From: G963668435 sp963668435
Lineage (GTDB): Bacteria > Latescibacterota > Latescibacteria > Latescibacterales > Latescibacteraceae
Direction: 5' to 3'
Assembly (NCBI GenBank): GCA_963668435.2
Contig: CAXXSC010000011.1
Span: forward strand, 1-39,888
DNA: 39,888 nucleotides
Shown here: positions 7,767 to 14,307 of the stretch, piece by piece
Numbering within the stretch: the stretch's first letter is position 1
How the letters are laid out: each line of letters starts with the position of its first letter
Position numbers and translations under genes: made by a program
The notes under the pieces: model-generated
Seen by the model: the letters and a program-made list of their open reading frames with translations, nothing else
Databases searched by the model: none
Told to the model about the DNA's origin: nothing

Positions 7767-8469
7767 TGGTTAACACTCCCGGCTTTTTCGCGCTTTCTTC
7801 GGGAGCGGGCGCGGGCGGTTCGACCAGGGCGTTTTCTTCACTCTCGGCGGCTTTCGCGGCCTTCACTGCCTGCACCTTGTTTGCGCCGATGTTGATCATT
7901 ACCAAGCTGAGATTGGTAATAGCCAACGTCTTCGGGTCGAGGACATCAGGAAAACACACGTCAATACAGGTCGAGGCCGCAGGAACAAGATCCTTCCGCT
8001 CTTCCGGCGTGAGCATGATTTCAGGCCGTTTCAGGCCAAGGGCGGCCAGCGCAAAAGCAAGTTGGCACGTTGTATCAATCAGCGATTCGTCAACCTTGAG
8101 ACTCGGCTGTGTCCCGGCAACCTGTGCCGCCGCTTTCTTGACTTCGGGCGGTGTTTCCCCGCCTTTTTTCTTCACGTCTGCAACGGCGGCTTTCAACTCC
8201 TGGGCGGTGCCTTTGGCTTTGTCCTTTGCGCGATATTCGCGCATATAGGCGGCTTTCTTCTCTTTCCGCTCAGCGGCTGTCATCTTGCGCTTGGCGCGTG
8301 TTGTTTTCTTGCTCTGGGCTTTCTCTTTCAGTTCGGCGGCTTTCTGTTCAACTTCACTCGTCGTCGTCTGAGAAGAAATCTCGGATTCCGTTTGTGATGC
8401 TGTCGATGATCCCGCCGTTGTCGTCGGGCGGTTCATCTCGGGCGGGTTCTGTTGTTCGCGTTTTTCCAC
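7759..8469 (-). CDS. 236-aa viral protein with disordered, Lys/Ala-rich N-terminus
   Basis: Residues 1-55 are Ser/Thr/Gln-rich and probably disordered. Residues 55-115 are rich in Lys, Ala and Arg (KRKMTAAERKEKKAAYMREY) and likely helical. Residues 125-215 form a compact helical domain (TTCQLAFALAALGLKRPEIML, then LAITNLSLVMINIGANK). The C-terminus is Pro/Ala/Glu-rich. GTG 8469 has AAGGAGG 9 nt upstream. It precedes the ATPase gene and overlaps it by 8 nt, suggesting a packaging or assembly partner, but the function is unknown. It overlaps the preceding gene by 116 nt in another frame, which is unusual. A single-base frameshift joining the two genes into one is an alternative. Confidence 0.6.
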   Translation of the reverse strand: MEKREQQNPPEMNRPTTTAGSSTASQTESEISSQTTTSEVEQKAAELKEKAQSKKTTRAKRKMTAAERKEKKAAYMREYRAKDKAKGTAQELKAAVADVKKKGGETPPEVKKAAAQVAGTQPSLKVDESLIDTTCQLAFALAALGLKRPEIMLTPEERKDLVPAASTCIDVCFPDVLDPKTLAITNLSLVMINIGANKVQAVKAAKAAESEENALVEPPAPAPEESAKKPGVLTIG

Positions 8470-8632
8470 GTTTCAATTCCTCCTTGAGCAACTTGTTTTC
8501 ACTACGCAAGGCTTTTGCCTCGGTTACTATCGCGCTGAAATCTTTTGCCACACTGTTACCGGGAATAGTGGCGTTCCGTGTCTCCGTGTTTATCTCTGCC
8601 CCGCAAATCGGGCACGTTATGCACTCTTTCAT
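8354..8632 (-). CDS. 92-aa zinc-ribbon protein with acidic tail
   Basis: The N-terminus has CITCPICGAEI, a CxxCxxC cluster that begins a zinc finger or ribbon without an obvious second pair. A coiled-coil-like helix (EAKALRSENKLLKEELKRG) follows. The end is an amphipathic acidic peptide (GGIIDSITNGIRDFFSDDDE). The last 116 nt overlap the next gene in a different frame. The first gene to the right is 184 nt upstream, so a local promoter or readthrough is needed. Function unknown. Confidence 0.55.
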   Translation of the reverse strand: MKECITCPICGAEINTETRNATIPGNSVAKDFSAIVTEAKALRSENKLLKEELKRGKTRTTEPARDEPPDDNGGIIDSITNGIRDFFSDDDE

Positions 8633-8815
8633 GACGTGTTGCCTTTCAATGAGTTAGACGCTTATAGTTAATGTAATATAATATATGTATGCGTAAAAGT
8701 CAAGTAACGCAAAACGTTACTAGCACTTCCCCATGACTCCCTTGGCGAATGCGATGTTATAACCGTCAGTCTCACACGTGCCCGCCTCCCGCTCCTCGCA
8801 GTCTGTTTCTTCGCA

Positions 8816-8995
8816 TTATATAGCAACCACTGCGATGCAATCTTTCTTGAATGATCCACAGGGGCAGAGGTCGTCAACGAAACAGGCGCAAAAGTCGCCG
8901 TCTTCGTCTTTCTCACAAGCAAGGGCGTTGCAGTCCATAGACTCAAGCATTCCTTTAACGATGTCTTTTACTGTCATGTATTTCTCTTCTTTCAT
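8816..8995 (-). CDS. 59-aa cysteine-rich protein
   Basis: Seven cysteines lie in the second half (CNALACEKD, FCACF, LCPCG, KKDC), enough for one or two metal sites. The N-terminal third is helical (YMTVKDIVKGMLESMD). AAAGGA within the end of the PAPS-reductase-like gene lies about 8 nt before the ATG, and the two genes are only 12 nt apart, so they are translated together. A metal-binding partner of the upstream PP-loop protein is possible but is inferred only from adjacency. Confidence 0.6.
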   Translation of the reverse strand: MKEEKYMTVKDIVKGMLESMDCNALACEKDEDGDFCACFVDDLCPCGSFKKDCIAVVAI

Positions 8996-9007
8996 TGCGC
9001 TGTCCTT

Positions 9008-9697
9008 TCAGAAAAGTGATAGTTGTTTATCTTCCTCAATAAACCGCATCTCGAATTGTTCAATGCTAAAGCGGCTTGTGTATCTTGATTCGCTTAAAGA
9101 ATCAAGGTGTTTCATTTCTGACCATCGTTCGGGAAAATGATGATACAGTGTCCTGTAATCCCGTACTGCCTGGAACGGGCATAGGTAACAGCTCACGCGG
9201 TCGAAATGCTCATATAGCCCTTGCCAATGGAAACCGAGATCATAACAGTATTGCAAGCATTCGCGCTCTGTTACACCCCATGATACTAATGGATATATGC
9301 TGTTTTCGTCCTCCCTGATACGTTTTGTTTCATCGGCGGCAATGCCTTGATAGTGCAGACAGTTTTTTCTTCGGCCACGGTTTATACTGTCAATTTTTAG
9401 GCCGGTACACCATTTATTTTTGATGTTTGGCCAACCTTTTCCTTTCTCGCCTCTGTGCTTCCCTTTTTTTGTTACCCATTCCAGCATCCAGTACTTAAAG
9501 TCGCCGTGATTAGGATGCTCGACTGTAAAAGGAACATCTATCATATTCCGCACAGTTTCAATATGATGATACATTTCAGGGTGTTCTACGCCCAGGTCAA
9601 CAAATACAACCTCATCTATCGGCATGTTTCTATCAAGCATCATGAATAACAGAGCGGTGCTATCTTTTCCGCCCGAAAAGCTGACAATGTGTCTCAC
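9008..9697 (-). CDS. PAPS reductase-family PP-loop protein
   Basis: 229 aa. SFSGGKDSTALL (residues 6-17) is the PP-loop that binds ATP or an adenylated substrate. It is followed by the EVVFVDLGVEHPEMYHHI segment and a Cys-containing KNKWCTGLKI region as in PAPS reductase/DndC-type proteins. A further CYLCPFQ may help bind a metal. Family members reduce PAPS, adenylate substrates or take part in sulfur modification of DNA. Phage copies are common, but their substrate is usually unknown. The GTG start overlaps the upstream stop by 4 nt and has AGGAG 7 nt before it. The cysteine-rich gene follows directly. Confidence 0.8.
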   Translation of the reverse strand: MRHIVSFSGGKDSTALLFMMLDRNMPIDEVVFVDLGVEHPEMYHHIETVRNMIDVPFTVEHPNHGDFKYWMLEWVTKKGKHRGEKGKGWPNIKNKWCTGLKIDSINRGRRKNCLHYQGIAADETKRIREDENSIYPLVSWGVTERECLQYCYDLGFHWQGLYEHFDRVSCYLCPFQAVRDYRTLYHHFPERWSEMKHLDSLSESRYTSRFSIEQFEMRFIEEDKQLSLF

Positions 9698-9861
9698 ATG
9701 GTTTCTCCTGGTGTCAGGTCGTAGACCTTTACGCCCCCGTTTTTAATGCGGTGGCCCTCGTGCAGTCCCCTGTTTAGCATCATTTCGAGCCATTCGGCGG
9801 TGTACAGGTCGCAAGCGTCGGGGCCATTGATGATGATTCGGAGTTCTCTTTTTTCAGGCAT
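9694..9861 (-). CDS. 55-aa viral protein of unknown function
   Basis: Starts MPEKRELRIIINGPDACDLY with AGGGAG 8 nt upstream. An in-frame longer start at 9897 has no such site. The product looks like a small alpha/beta domain (ELRIIING, then YTAEWLEMMLNRG, then VKVYDL). The start lies inside the preceding gene (82-nt overlap) and the stop overlaps the PAPS-reductase-like start by 4 nt, so it is a coupled operon member. No family recognised. Confidence 0.55.
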   Translation of the reverse strand: MPEKRELRIIINGPDACDLYTAEWLEMMLNRGLHEGHRIKNGGVKVYDLTPGETM

Positions 9862-10022
9862 TGGAACTGCTCCCTTAAGTCTTGGACTTCGCGACAAAAG
9901 TCTTCAATGTCGAGCGGTTCGCCGCGAAACTCGTTTAGTTCGTGCAACTCTGCCTGTATGCCTTCAAGGGCAACAACTGCCCGCTCTTCAATCGGTTTAA
10001 CGTGCCAAGGCCATATATTCAT
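9780..10022 (-). CDS. 80-aa viral protein with helical centre
   Basis: MNIWPWHVKPIEERAVVALE is followed by a long helix (ELHELNEFRG and DIEDFCREVQDLREQFQCLKK) that could form a coiled coil. GGAGG lies 11 nt before the ATG, which overlaps the stop of the 30-aa gene by 4 nt (ATGA). The last 27 residues overlap the next gene and look like out-of-frame sequence, so the stop may be poorly constrained. Function unknown. Confidence 0.5.
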   Translation of the reverse strand: MNIWPWHVKPIEERAVVALEGIQAELHELNEFRGEPLDIEDFCREVQDLREQFQCLKKENSESSSMAPTLATCTPPNGSK

Positions 10023-10111
10023 TGGTTTAATCGCCTCCAAAAATAAAAACCGATGGCAGTCATTGACGATCCCCAGAAAAACGCTTTAAAGGTGCTTTTT
10101 AATACTTTCAC
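10019..10111 (-). CDS. 30-aa single-pass membrane peptide
   Basis: VKVLKSTFKAFFWGSSMTAI is followed by GFYFWRRLNQ. An ideal GGAGGAAAGGCT leader precedes the GTG start, and the stop overlaps the next ATG. An aromatic hydrophobic centre is flanked by Lys and Arg, the usual look of tiny virion membrane peptides. Confidence 0.6.
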   Translation of the reverse strand: MKVLKSTFKAFFWGSSMTAIGFYFWRRLNQ

Positions 10112-10155
10112 AGCCTTTCCTCCATTCTTACCTTGCAACCAGGTCATGAGTAAGA

Positions 10156-10347
10156 TTAAAGCAATGTCGGATTGTCCGGTACGTGTATCCGTATCGGGCC
10201 GGGTTCTGCACCGAGTCTATACGGCACGTCCCACTTGTACGTCTTGCACTTCGGGCAGACTTTCGGGCGTGGTGCTTGGTCGCCTAACCACCAGCGCCGA
10301 GGTGTCCAACTGTGACCGCATCGCAGGCATGTGTATTCTGCTGACAT
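10156..10347 (-). CDS. 63-aa zinc-ribbon protein
   Basis: Two CxxC pairs (CLRCGHSW at residues 7-10 and CPKC near 31-34) are spaced as in rubredoxin-like zinc ribbons, with Trp and Arg between them. AAGGGGG lies before the ATG. It is the first gene after the iteron region and may bind nucleic acid or act as a regulator. The exact role is unknown. Confidence 0.65.
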   Translation of the reverse strand: MSAEYTCLRCGHSWTPRRWWLGDQAPRPKVCPKCKTYKWDVPYRLGAEPGPIRIHVPDNPTLL

Positions 10348-10365
10348 AATAACCCCCTTCCGGTG

Positions 10366-10534
10366 GACCTCTCGCGCGCGCGCCTGCGCGCGTTGTGTTT
10401 GCTGTATTTAATAATTTTTCGCTCTTTATGTATATCTTATATAATGGTGACCCCCTGATGGGGTCAAAGTGACCCCCTGATGGGGTCAAAGTGACCCCCT
10501 GAGGGTGACAAAGTGACCCCCTGATGGGGTCAAG
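10366..10534. other. Candidate viral replication origin
   Basis: This gene-free stretch holds three things in order: an alternating GC tract (10373-10390) that forms a GCGCGC hairpin, an AT-rich segment (10397-10446, with TTTAATAATTTTTCGC and TATATCTTATATAATGG) and four iteron-like repeats. Iterons beside an AT-rich unwinding region and a small winged-helix gene are the usual layout of iteron-controlled theta origins. No replication initiator of a known family is encoded, so this is an inference. Confidence 0.5.
10447..10534. repeat. Four tandem 22-bp iteron-like palindromic repeats
   Basis: Copies begin at 10447, 10469, 10491 and 10513 with no spacer. Each carries TGACCCC, a 5-nt centre CTGAT and the inverted arm GGGGTCA, followed by AAG or a variant. 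Copy 3 has a changed right arm (GAGGGTGACA). The 22-bp period is close to two helical turns, so identical protein surfaces would line up on one face of the DNA. Likely bound by the 95-aa winged-helix protein encoded next to it. Confidence 0.8.
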
Positions 10535-10614
10535 CAATAAGTGACAGATATTGACACGGTGAGCCGTTATATTTTGCATGGTGAAATAAATAACACTGTC
10601 AGTATTTGCTACCA

Positions 10615-10902
10615 TCATAACGAAAGTTCCAGCTGTGGCATGATATGATAACAGGTACGGTTCCCCGCCCCCCGCTCAAATGATATTATCCCCTTGTCGC
10701 GCAACGACTTTTTAATATTAGTGATCTTGCTATAAGCCACATTCGCCTCACGTGCTAAAACACGGTCAGATACTGTTATATCGTTTGTTTTTGAGTAGAA
10801 ACCGTTGGCACAAATAGCAATTAATACGGCTTTTTCGGCAAGAGACAGCCGCATATTCGCGGCATACATAGGATAAGGTACAAAGTCATAATGCAGGGAC
10901 AT
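10615..10902 (-). CDS. Winged-helix DNA-binding protein, replication/regulation
   Basis: 95 aa, first gene of the leftward unit. The core is a winged helix: NMRLSLAEKAVLIAICANGF (helix 1), ITVSDRVLAREANVAYSKITNIKKSLRDKGII (helix-turn-helix) and SFERGAGNRTCYHIM (wing). This pattern is shared with helix-turn-helix domains of plasmid and phage replication proteins and RepA-like regulators. The protein would bind the iterons 80 bp downstream and control replication or transcription. GAGGT lies 5-6 nt before the ATG, directly after a terminator-like hairpin. Confidence 0.7.
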   Translation of the reverse strand: MSLHYDFVPYPMYAANMRLSLAEKAVLIAICANGFYSKTNDITVSDRVLAREANVAYSKITNIKKSLRDKGIISFERGAGNRTCYHIMPQLELSL

Positions 10903-10911
10903 TTTGACCTC

Positions 10912-10945
10912 AAAAAAGGCCGTTCAGGTGTACAACCTGACGGCC
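10912..10945 (-). terminator. Terminator-like hairpin just upstream of the winged-helix gene
   Basis: GGCCGT with CAGGT (10918-10929) pairs with ACCTG and ACGGCC (10935-10945) in an 11-bp stem with one bulged base, followed on the minus strand by six U. It ends only 10 nt before the ATG at 10902. It may be an attenuator in the leader of the viral operon, or it may block read-in from host DNA beyond attR. Confidence 0.55.
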
Positions 10946-10955
10946 TCTAAATGTG

Positions 10956-10984
10956 CATTTATGTCTATCGTTACAAGATGCCAA
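10956..10984 (-). promoter_or_regulatory. Possible sigma-70-type promoter for the leftward viral unit
   Basis: On the minus strand TTGGCA (10984-10979) is followed after 17 bp by TAAATG (10961-10956). The -35 box is good and the -10 box is weak. Its place between attR and the first gene fits, but the match is not strong. Confidence 0.3.
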
Positions 10985-11016
10985 TAAGGTAATTATGCAG
11001 AAAATTGGTGTACATA

Positions 11017-11044
11017 AGACAGCATAACATTTATTATGCGCAGC
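11017..11044 (-). repeat. attR: dif-like Xer recombination site, right junction
   Basis: Minus strand: XerC-like arm GCTGCGCATAA (host side), core TAAATG, element-side arm TTATGCTGTCT. It shares 21 identical bp with attL. Joining the host halves of both sites gives GCTGCGCATAA, core, TTATGTAAACC, which matches bacterial dif arms better than either junction does. This indicates the original site was the chromosome's dif site. Confidence 0.8.
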
Positions 11045-11247
11045 GGCAAATGGCGGGCATATTGTCCTCTAGCGTACAATATGTCGTACTGGTGACAAAG
11101 TGCCGTTCCAACTCGGCAAACGGCATCTTTTGTGCTGCATCCATATCTTGTGCGACGGCAATGTCTTAGGTGTAATATGCCGCAAACGGCACAACTTTTG
11201 CTCTGATAACGCTTGGATTAGGAAACCAACACCCAGGAGATCGGAAA

Positions 11248-12144
11248 ATGATTGGTGAAACACTTTTGCTTGATACGCTGAAAATGCTCAACAAGGAGTC
11301 GGGCGAGCACTCGATCATCGAGTCGCTTCTCGATTTTCTCCGTGAAAGGCTCGATGTCGAGGCCGCGGCAGTCAGGCTTTGCCAGGGAAACGGCTACCCG
11401 TACTTTATAAGCAAAGGCTTTGCCGAGGAGTTCGTCGAACAGGAAACGAAACGTCTCCACTCAATATGCGGCGTAGGAAGCGAAACGACGGCCATGGAAA
11501 CGCCGTTCGAGTGCCTCTGCAGGTCCGTTTACACCGGAGATATCGACAGCACGCAGCCCTATTTCACTGAGGCCGGAAGTTTCTGGACCAGCGAAAGCAG
11601 TGTGCTCCTCAATGCCGAAGGCAGCGAGAACTGGCGCAAAAGGACACGCGAACTCTGCAACTCACGGGGCTATGAGTCCGTATCGATCATTCCCATCAAG
11701 GTGAACGACGAAACAATCGGCCTCCTCCAGCTCAACGACACCCGAAGCGGACGTTTCGACGAAAAGACGGTCGAACTTCTCGAAACAGTCTGCAACTATG
11801 TGGGCATCGCCATTATCCGGAGCCTGAACGAGGAGCGCAAACGCGAGCAGATACGCCTTCAGTCGATCATGGAACTGACCGGGCAGACCTGCCACGACAT
11901 CAACCAGCCGCTCCAGGTCATTCTCGGCAACACCGAGCTTATCATCAACGACATTATCGAACAGAATTCGGTCATGATGGACACCTGTCTCGAGGAAATC
12001 CACGAGCAGGCACTCAGGATACGCGAACTCACCGTGAAAATGCAGGAATACACCGGCTACAGGTCGAGGCGCAGTTCCGCAAATCAGCGTCCGGTCGATC
12101 TCAACCTTTCGGCAAGCATAAAAAAATGTGCTCTTCCCGATTGA
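11248..12144 (+). CDS. GAF-domain protein with histidine-kinase-like dimerisation domain but no ATPase domain
   Basis: 298 aa. A GAF sensor domain covers roughly residues 10-195 (VEAAAVRLCQGNGYPYFISK to VSIIPIKVNDETIGLLQLND). It is followed by a HisKA-like helix pair with the H-box TCHDINQPLQVILGN, where H216 would be the phospho-acceptor. The protein ends about 60 residues later, so the HATPase domain (N, G1, F, G2 boxes) is missing and none is encoded downstream. It could be a truncated kinase or a phosphotransfer/dimerisation protein served by another kinase. GGAG lies before the ATG. No membrane segment is seen, so it is cytoplasmic. Confidence 0.7.
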   Translation: MIGETLLLDTLKMLNKESGEHSIIESLLDFLRERLDVEAAAVRLCQGNGYPYFISKGFAEEFVEQETKRLHSICGVGSETTAMETPFECLCRSVYTGDIDSTQPYFTEAGSFWTSESSVLLNAEGSENWRKRTRELCNSRGYESVSIIPIKVNDETIGLLQLNDTRSGRFDEKTVELLETVCNYVGIAIIRSLNEERKREQIRLQSIMELTGQTCHDINQPLQVILGNTELIINDIIEQNSVMMDTCLEEIHEQALRIRELTVKMQEYTGYRSRRSSANQRPVDLNLSASIKKCALPD

Positions 12145-12803
12145 TCAGCGCCTGAGATCAGCGCTGTCTCCGCAAACGAAATACGTGCCGCCTGAGTGTG
12201 CGCTTTCCTGCGGAAAGTTATATCCTTATGAATAAATAAAGTATTTCTTTCAGGTCAAAGGCACTTGGCTCCTTTCCTATATTAATGAATCATGTGGAGG
12301 GTAGCGAACATGTCGTTCGGGCGTGTCGATTTTGCACGGCACGGTGATGACGGCCTGTCCTTTTTTACGGGCCTCCCCCCTTCTGCGCAACAGCGCTTCC
12401 CGCCAGACAAGATACTTCCAGTAACCGCCTTATCATAATGCCCTGCAATATCATATATGCATCTTGCCCACTCCTTGTTCAGGTGCCTGTCACTGATCAC
12501 AGCGTGAAACTCCCCGCGGCAGGCAAGGATTTCTCCATACGGCAGAGATTGAACAAAGCAGGACAGTCCGCACTGTTCTGTGAAACGCGAACGCATTCAC
12601 ATCCTCTCCCTCCTCCTGTTATTGCAGCCCCGACGGCGCGTTTTCGCCCGGACGGCGGCACAACGATTTTCCTGAGTGGCCTAAAAATACTGTTGTGTCC
12701 TTTGCGCCTTTTCACTATCGTTCATCTAATCTGATCGTAACACAAATGTCACCACTCAAAACGAGACAAAAAAAAGACTTCAACATCCAATTTAGGAGGT
12801 ACT
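12145..12803. other. Intergenic region before the symporter gene
   Basis: No intact gene is supported. An AT-rich part (about 12215-12300) could hold promoter elements. On the minus strand 12283-12596 there are remnants of coding character in two frames (see separate entry). A GACGGCGC/CGGACGGC-rich hairpin (12633-12657) precedes the symporter, whose ribosome-binding site AGGAGGT is at 12794-12800. Confidence 0.4.
12283..12596 (-). pseudogene. Possible decayed coding remnant, unknown family
   Basis: The first half reads well in one frame (EFHAVISDRHLNKEWARC, then IYDIAGHYDK). The second half reads better in another frame (YWKYLVWREALLRRRGEARK, then KGQAVITVPCK), which ends at a TAG near 12288. 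A one-base change near 12426-12432 would link them. I do not recognise the family, and no start signal is evident. It may be chance coding appearance. Confidence 0.25.
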
Positions 12804-14306
12804 GTGAACTTTACCGGACTGGACTGGGCGATTGTCGTTGTCTACGTCCTTTTTACCGTCGTAATCGGCCTTTACGCCAAACGATCGGTTACCGGGCTGG
12901 CCGGCTACATTGTCGCCGGACGCAGCCTCAAGATCGGCGTGGCGACCGCGGGCATGATCGCGACGGAACTGGGCACCGTGACAATCATGTACATGGGACA
13001 CAGCGGCTATCTCAACGGTTTCTCGGCCCTCATAACCGGCATCATCATGACATTCGCCTACTATATGGTGGGCAAGACCGGTTTCATCATCAAGGGCCTC
13101 AGGCAGCTCAGGGTCATGACCGTACCCGAATTCTACGACATGAAATACAGCCGTCCTGTCCGCATTCTCGGCGGCATCGTGCTTTTCATCGGCGGTGTCC
13201 TCAACATGGGCGTTTTCCTCAAGATGGACGGCATCTTTTTCGGCTACACGATGGGTTATGGCGAGAGCGCGGTTTCGGTCATCATGGTTATCATGCTGCT
13301 CCTTGTCATCCTCTACACGATTTTCGGCGGCATGATGAGCGTGATTGTCACCAGTTACCTTCAGTTTGTGGTGATCTCCATCAGCATGCTCATCGTCACC
13401 CTGTTCGCGCTCAAGGCGGTTTCGATTCCTGAAATCGCGGCCGCGGTATCGAGCAATCTGGGCTCCGGCGGTTTCAATCCGCTGAAGAACGGCGATCTCG
13501 GCTGGGTGTTCATCATCTGGATGCTTCTCAACAACGTTGCGGCCGGTGCGCTCTGGCAGCCCGCCACCTCCCGCGCCCTCTCGGCTGAAAGCCCCGAGAC
13601 CGGCAAAAAAGTCTACACCATCGCCAGTGTCACATTCGCCGGACGTGCCATGATCCCCATGCTCTGGGGTGTCGTGGCCATCTCCATGTTCCCCGGTCTT
13701 ACAGGTGAAGAGGCTATGACCGCCATGCCGCGGATGCTCGGGCAGGTCCTGCCCACCGGCATGATCGGCATCCTGGTCGCCGGTATGCTCGCGGCCTCGA
13801 TGTCGACTTACGCGTCCTATCTTCTGGCGTGGGCCTCGGTTATCACCCGCGACGTTATCTGGGCCATGTCCCACGAGAGCCTCTCGGAAAAAACGGTCAT
13901 GTTGATTACCCGTATCTGGGTGGGCCTGATCGGCATTTTCCTCCTGGTCTGGGGTATGCTCTACACCATGCCGACCGAATCGCTGAAATACATCTTCATC
14001 ACCGGCAACATGTACACCGCCGGCGCAGTCTCCGCTGTCGGTTTCGGCCTTTACTGGAAAAAAGCCAATAACATAGGCGCCTATGCCGCGCTGATCACCG
14101 GCGCGATCTCGCCTATGGCATTCCTGATCCTGGCCAATTTCGCGGACACCCTTCCGGCCGGGCTCAAGTGGCTCACCGACGCCAATATTTCCGGCTTCCT
14201 TTCATTCGGCCTCGGCGTTTTCGGCATGGTTGTCGGCTCGCTTCTGACCCAGAAAGTCAGCCCGCCCACCGATCTGACCCCGTTCTACGAGAAGGGAGAC
14301 AAATAG
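12804..14306 (+). CDS. Sodium:solute symporter (SSS family)
   Basis: 500 aa with about 13 hydrophobic segments. The start (FTGLDWAIVVVYVLFTVVIG, then YIVAGRSLKIGVATAGMIAT) and the central LLAWASVITRDV are typical of the SSS family, inner-membrane transporters that bring in sugars, myo-inositol or other small solutes with Na+. GTG 12804 is preceded by AGGAGGT at 3-4 nt. The next gene, one base after the stop, is a 50-aa membrane peptide. The substrate cannot be read from sequence. The carbohydrate-active genes elsewhere in the window make a sugar or sugar acid plausible. Confidence 0.85.
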   Translation: MNFTGLDWAIVVVYVLFTVVIGLYAKRSVTGLAGYIVAGRSLKIGVATAGMIATELGTVTIMYMGHSGYLNGFSALITGIIMTFAYYMVGKTGFIIKGLRQLRVMTVPEFYDMKYSRPVRILGGIVLFIGGVLNMGVFLKMDGIFFGYTMGYGESAVSVIMVIMLLLVILYTIFGGMMSVIVTSYLQFVVISISMLIVTLFALKAVSIPEIAAAVSSNLGSGGFNPLKNGDLGWVFIIWMLLNNVAAGALWQPATSRALSAESPETGKKVYTIASVTFAGRAMIPMLWGVVAISMFPGLTGEEAMTAMPRMLGQVLPTGMIGILVAGMLAASMSTYASYLLAWASVITRDVIWAMSHESLSEKTVMLITRIWVGLIGIFLLVWGMLYTMPTESLKYIFITGNMYTAGAVSAVGFGLYWKKANNIGAYAALITGAISPMAFLILANFADTLPAGLKWLTDANISGFLSFGLGVFGMVVGSLLTQKVSPPTDLTPFYEKGDK

Positions 14307-14307
14307 C

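Larger units (their letters stand above)
821..11044. mobile_element. Integrated tailless (PM2/double-jelly-roll-like) virus at a dif site
   Basis: The element spans about 10.2 kb between two dif-like sites and has about 20 leftward genes. Hallmarks are a HerA/FtsK-type genome packaging ATPase, a capsid protein with double-jelly-roll character, a membrane-anchored lytic transglycosylase and many small single-pass membrane proteins, as expected of a virion with an internal membrane. There is no terminase, portal or tail gene, which argues against a tailed phage. No integrase, recombinase or rolling-circle Rep was found, so integration probably uses host XerCD, and replication may use the iteron region at 10447-10534. 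GC and codon use look lower than in the host genes to the right. Size and gene set resemble Corticoviridae and FLiP-type viruses, but this is inferred from motifs and not from any database comparison. Confidence 0.85.

Noticed and set aside
8668..8946. 92-aa minus-strand frame
   Set aside because: It is the wrong frame of the cysteine-rich 59-aa gene (8816-8995) and has no start signal.
10447..10534. Short CRISPR array
   Set aside because: The repeats are directly adjacent without spacers and no cas gene is present.
10217..10618. 133-aa minus-strand reading frame across the iterons
   Set aside because: Its repeated DPIRGS-type peptides only mirror the DNA repeats, and it overlaps the zinc-ribbon gene.
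12792..13874. 360-aa antisense frame rich in His, Asp and Glu
   Set aside because: It is the reverse shadow of the symporter; its composition is typical of the antisense of a membrane protein.
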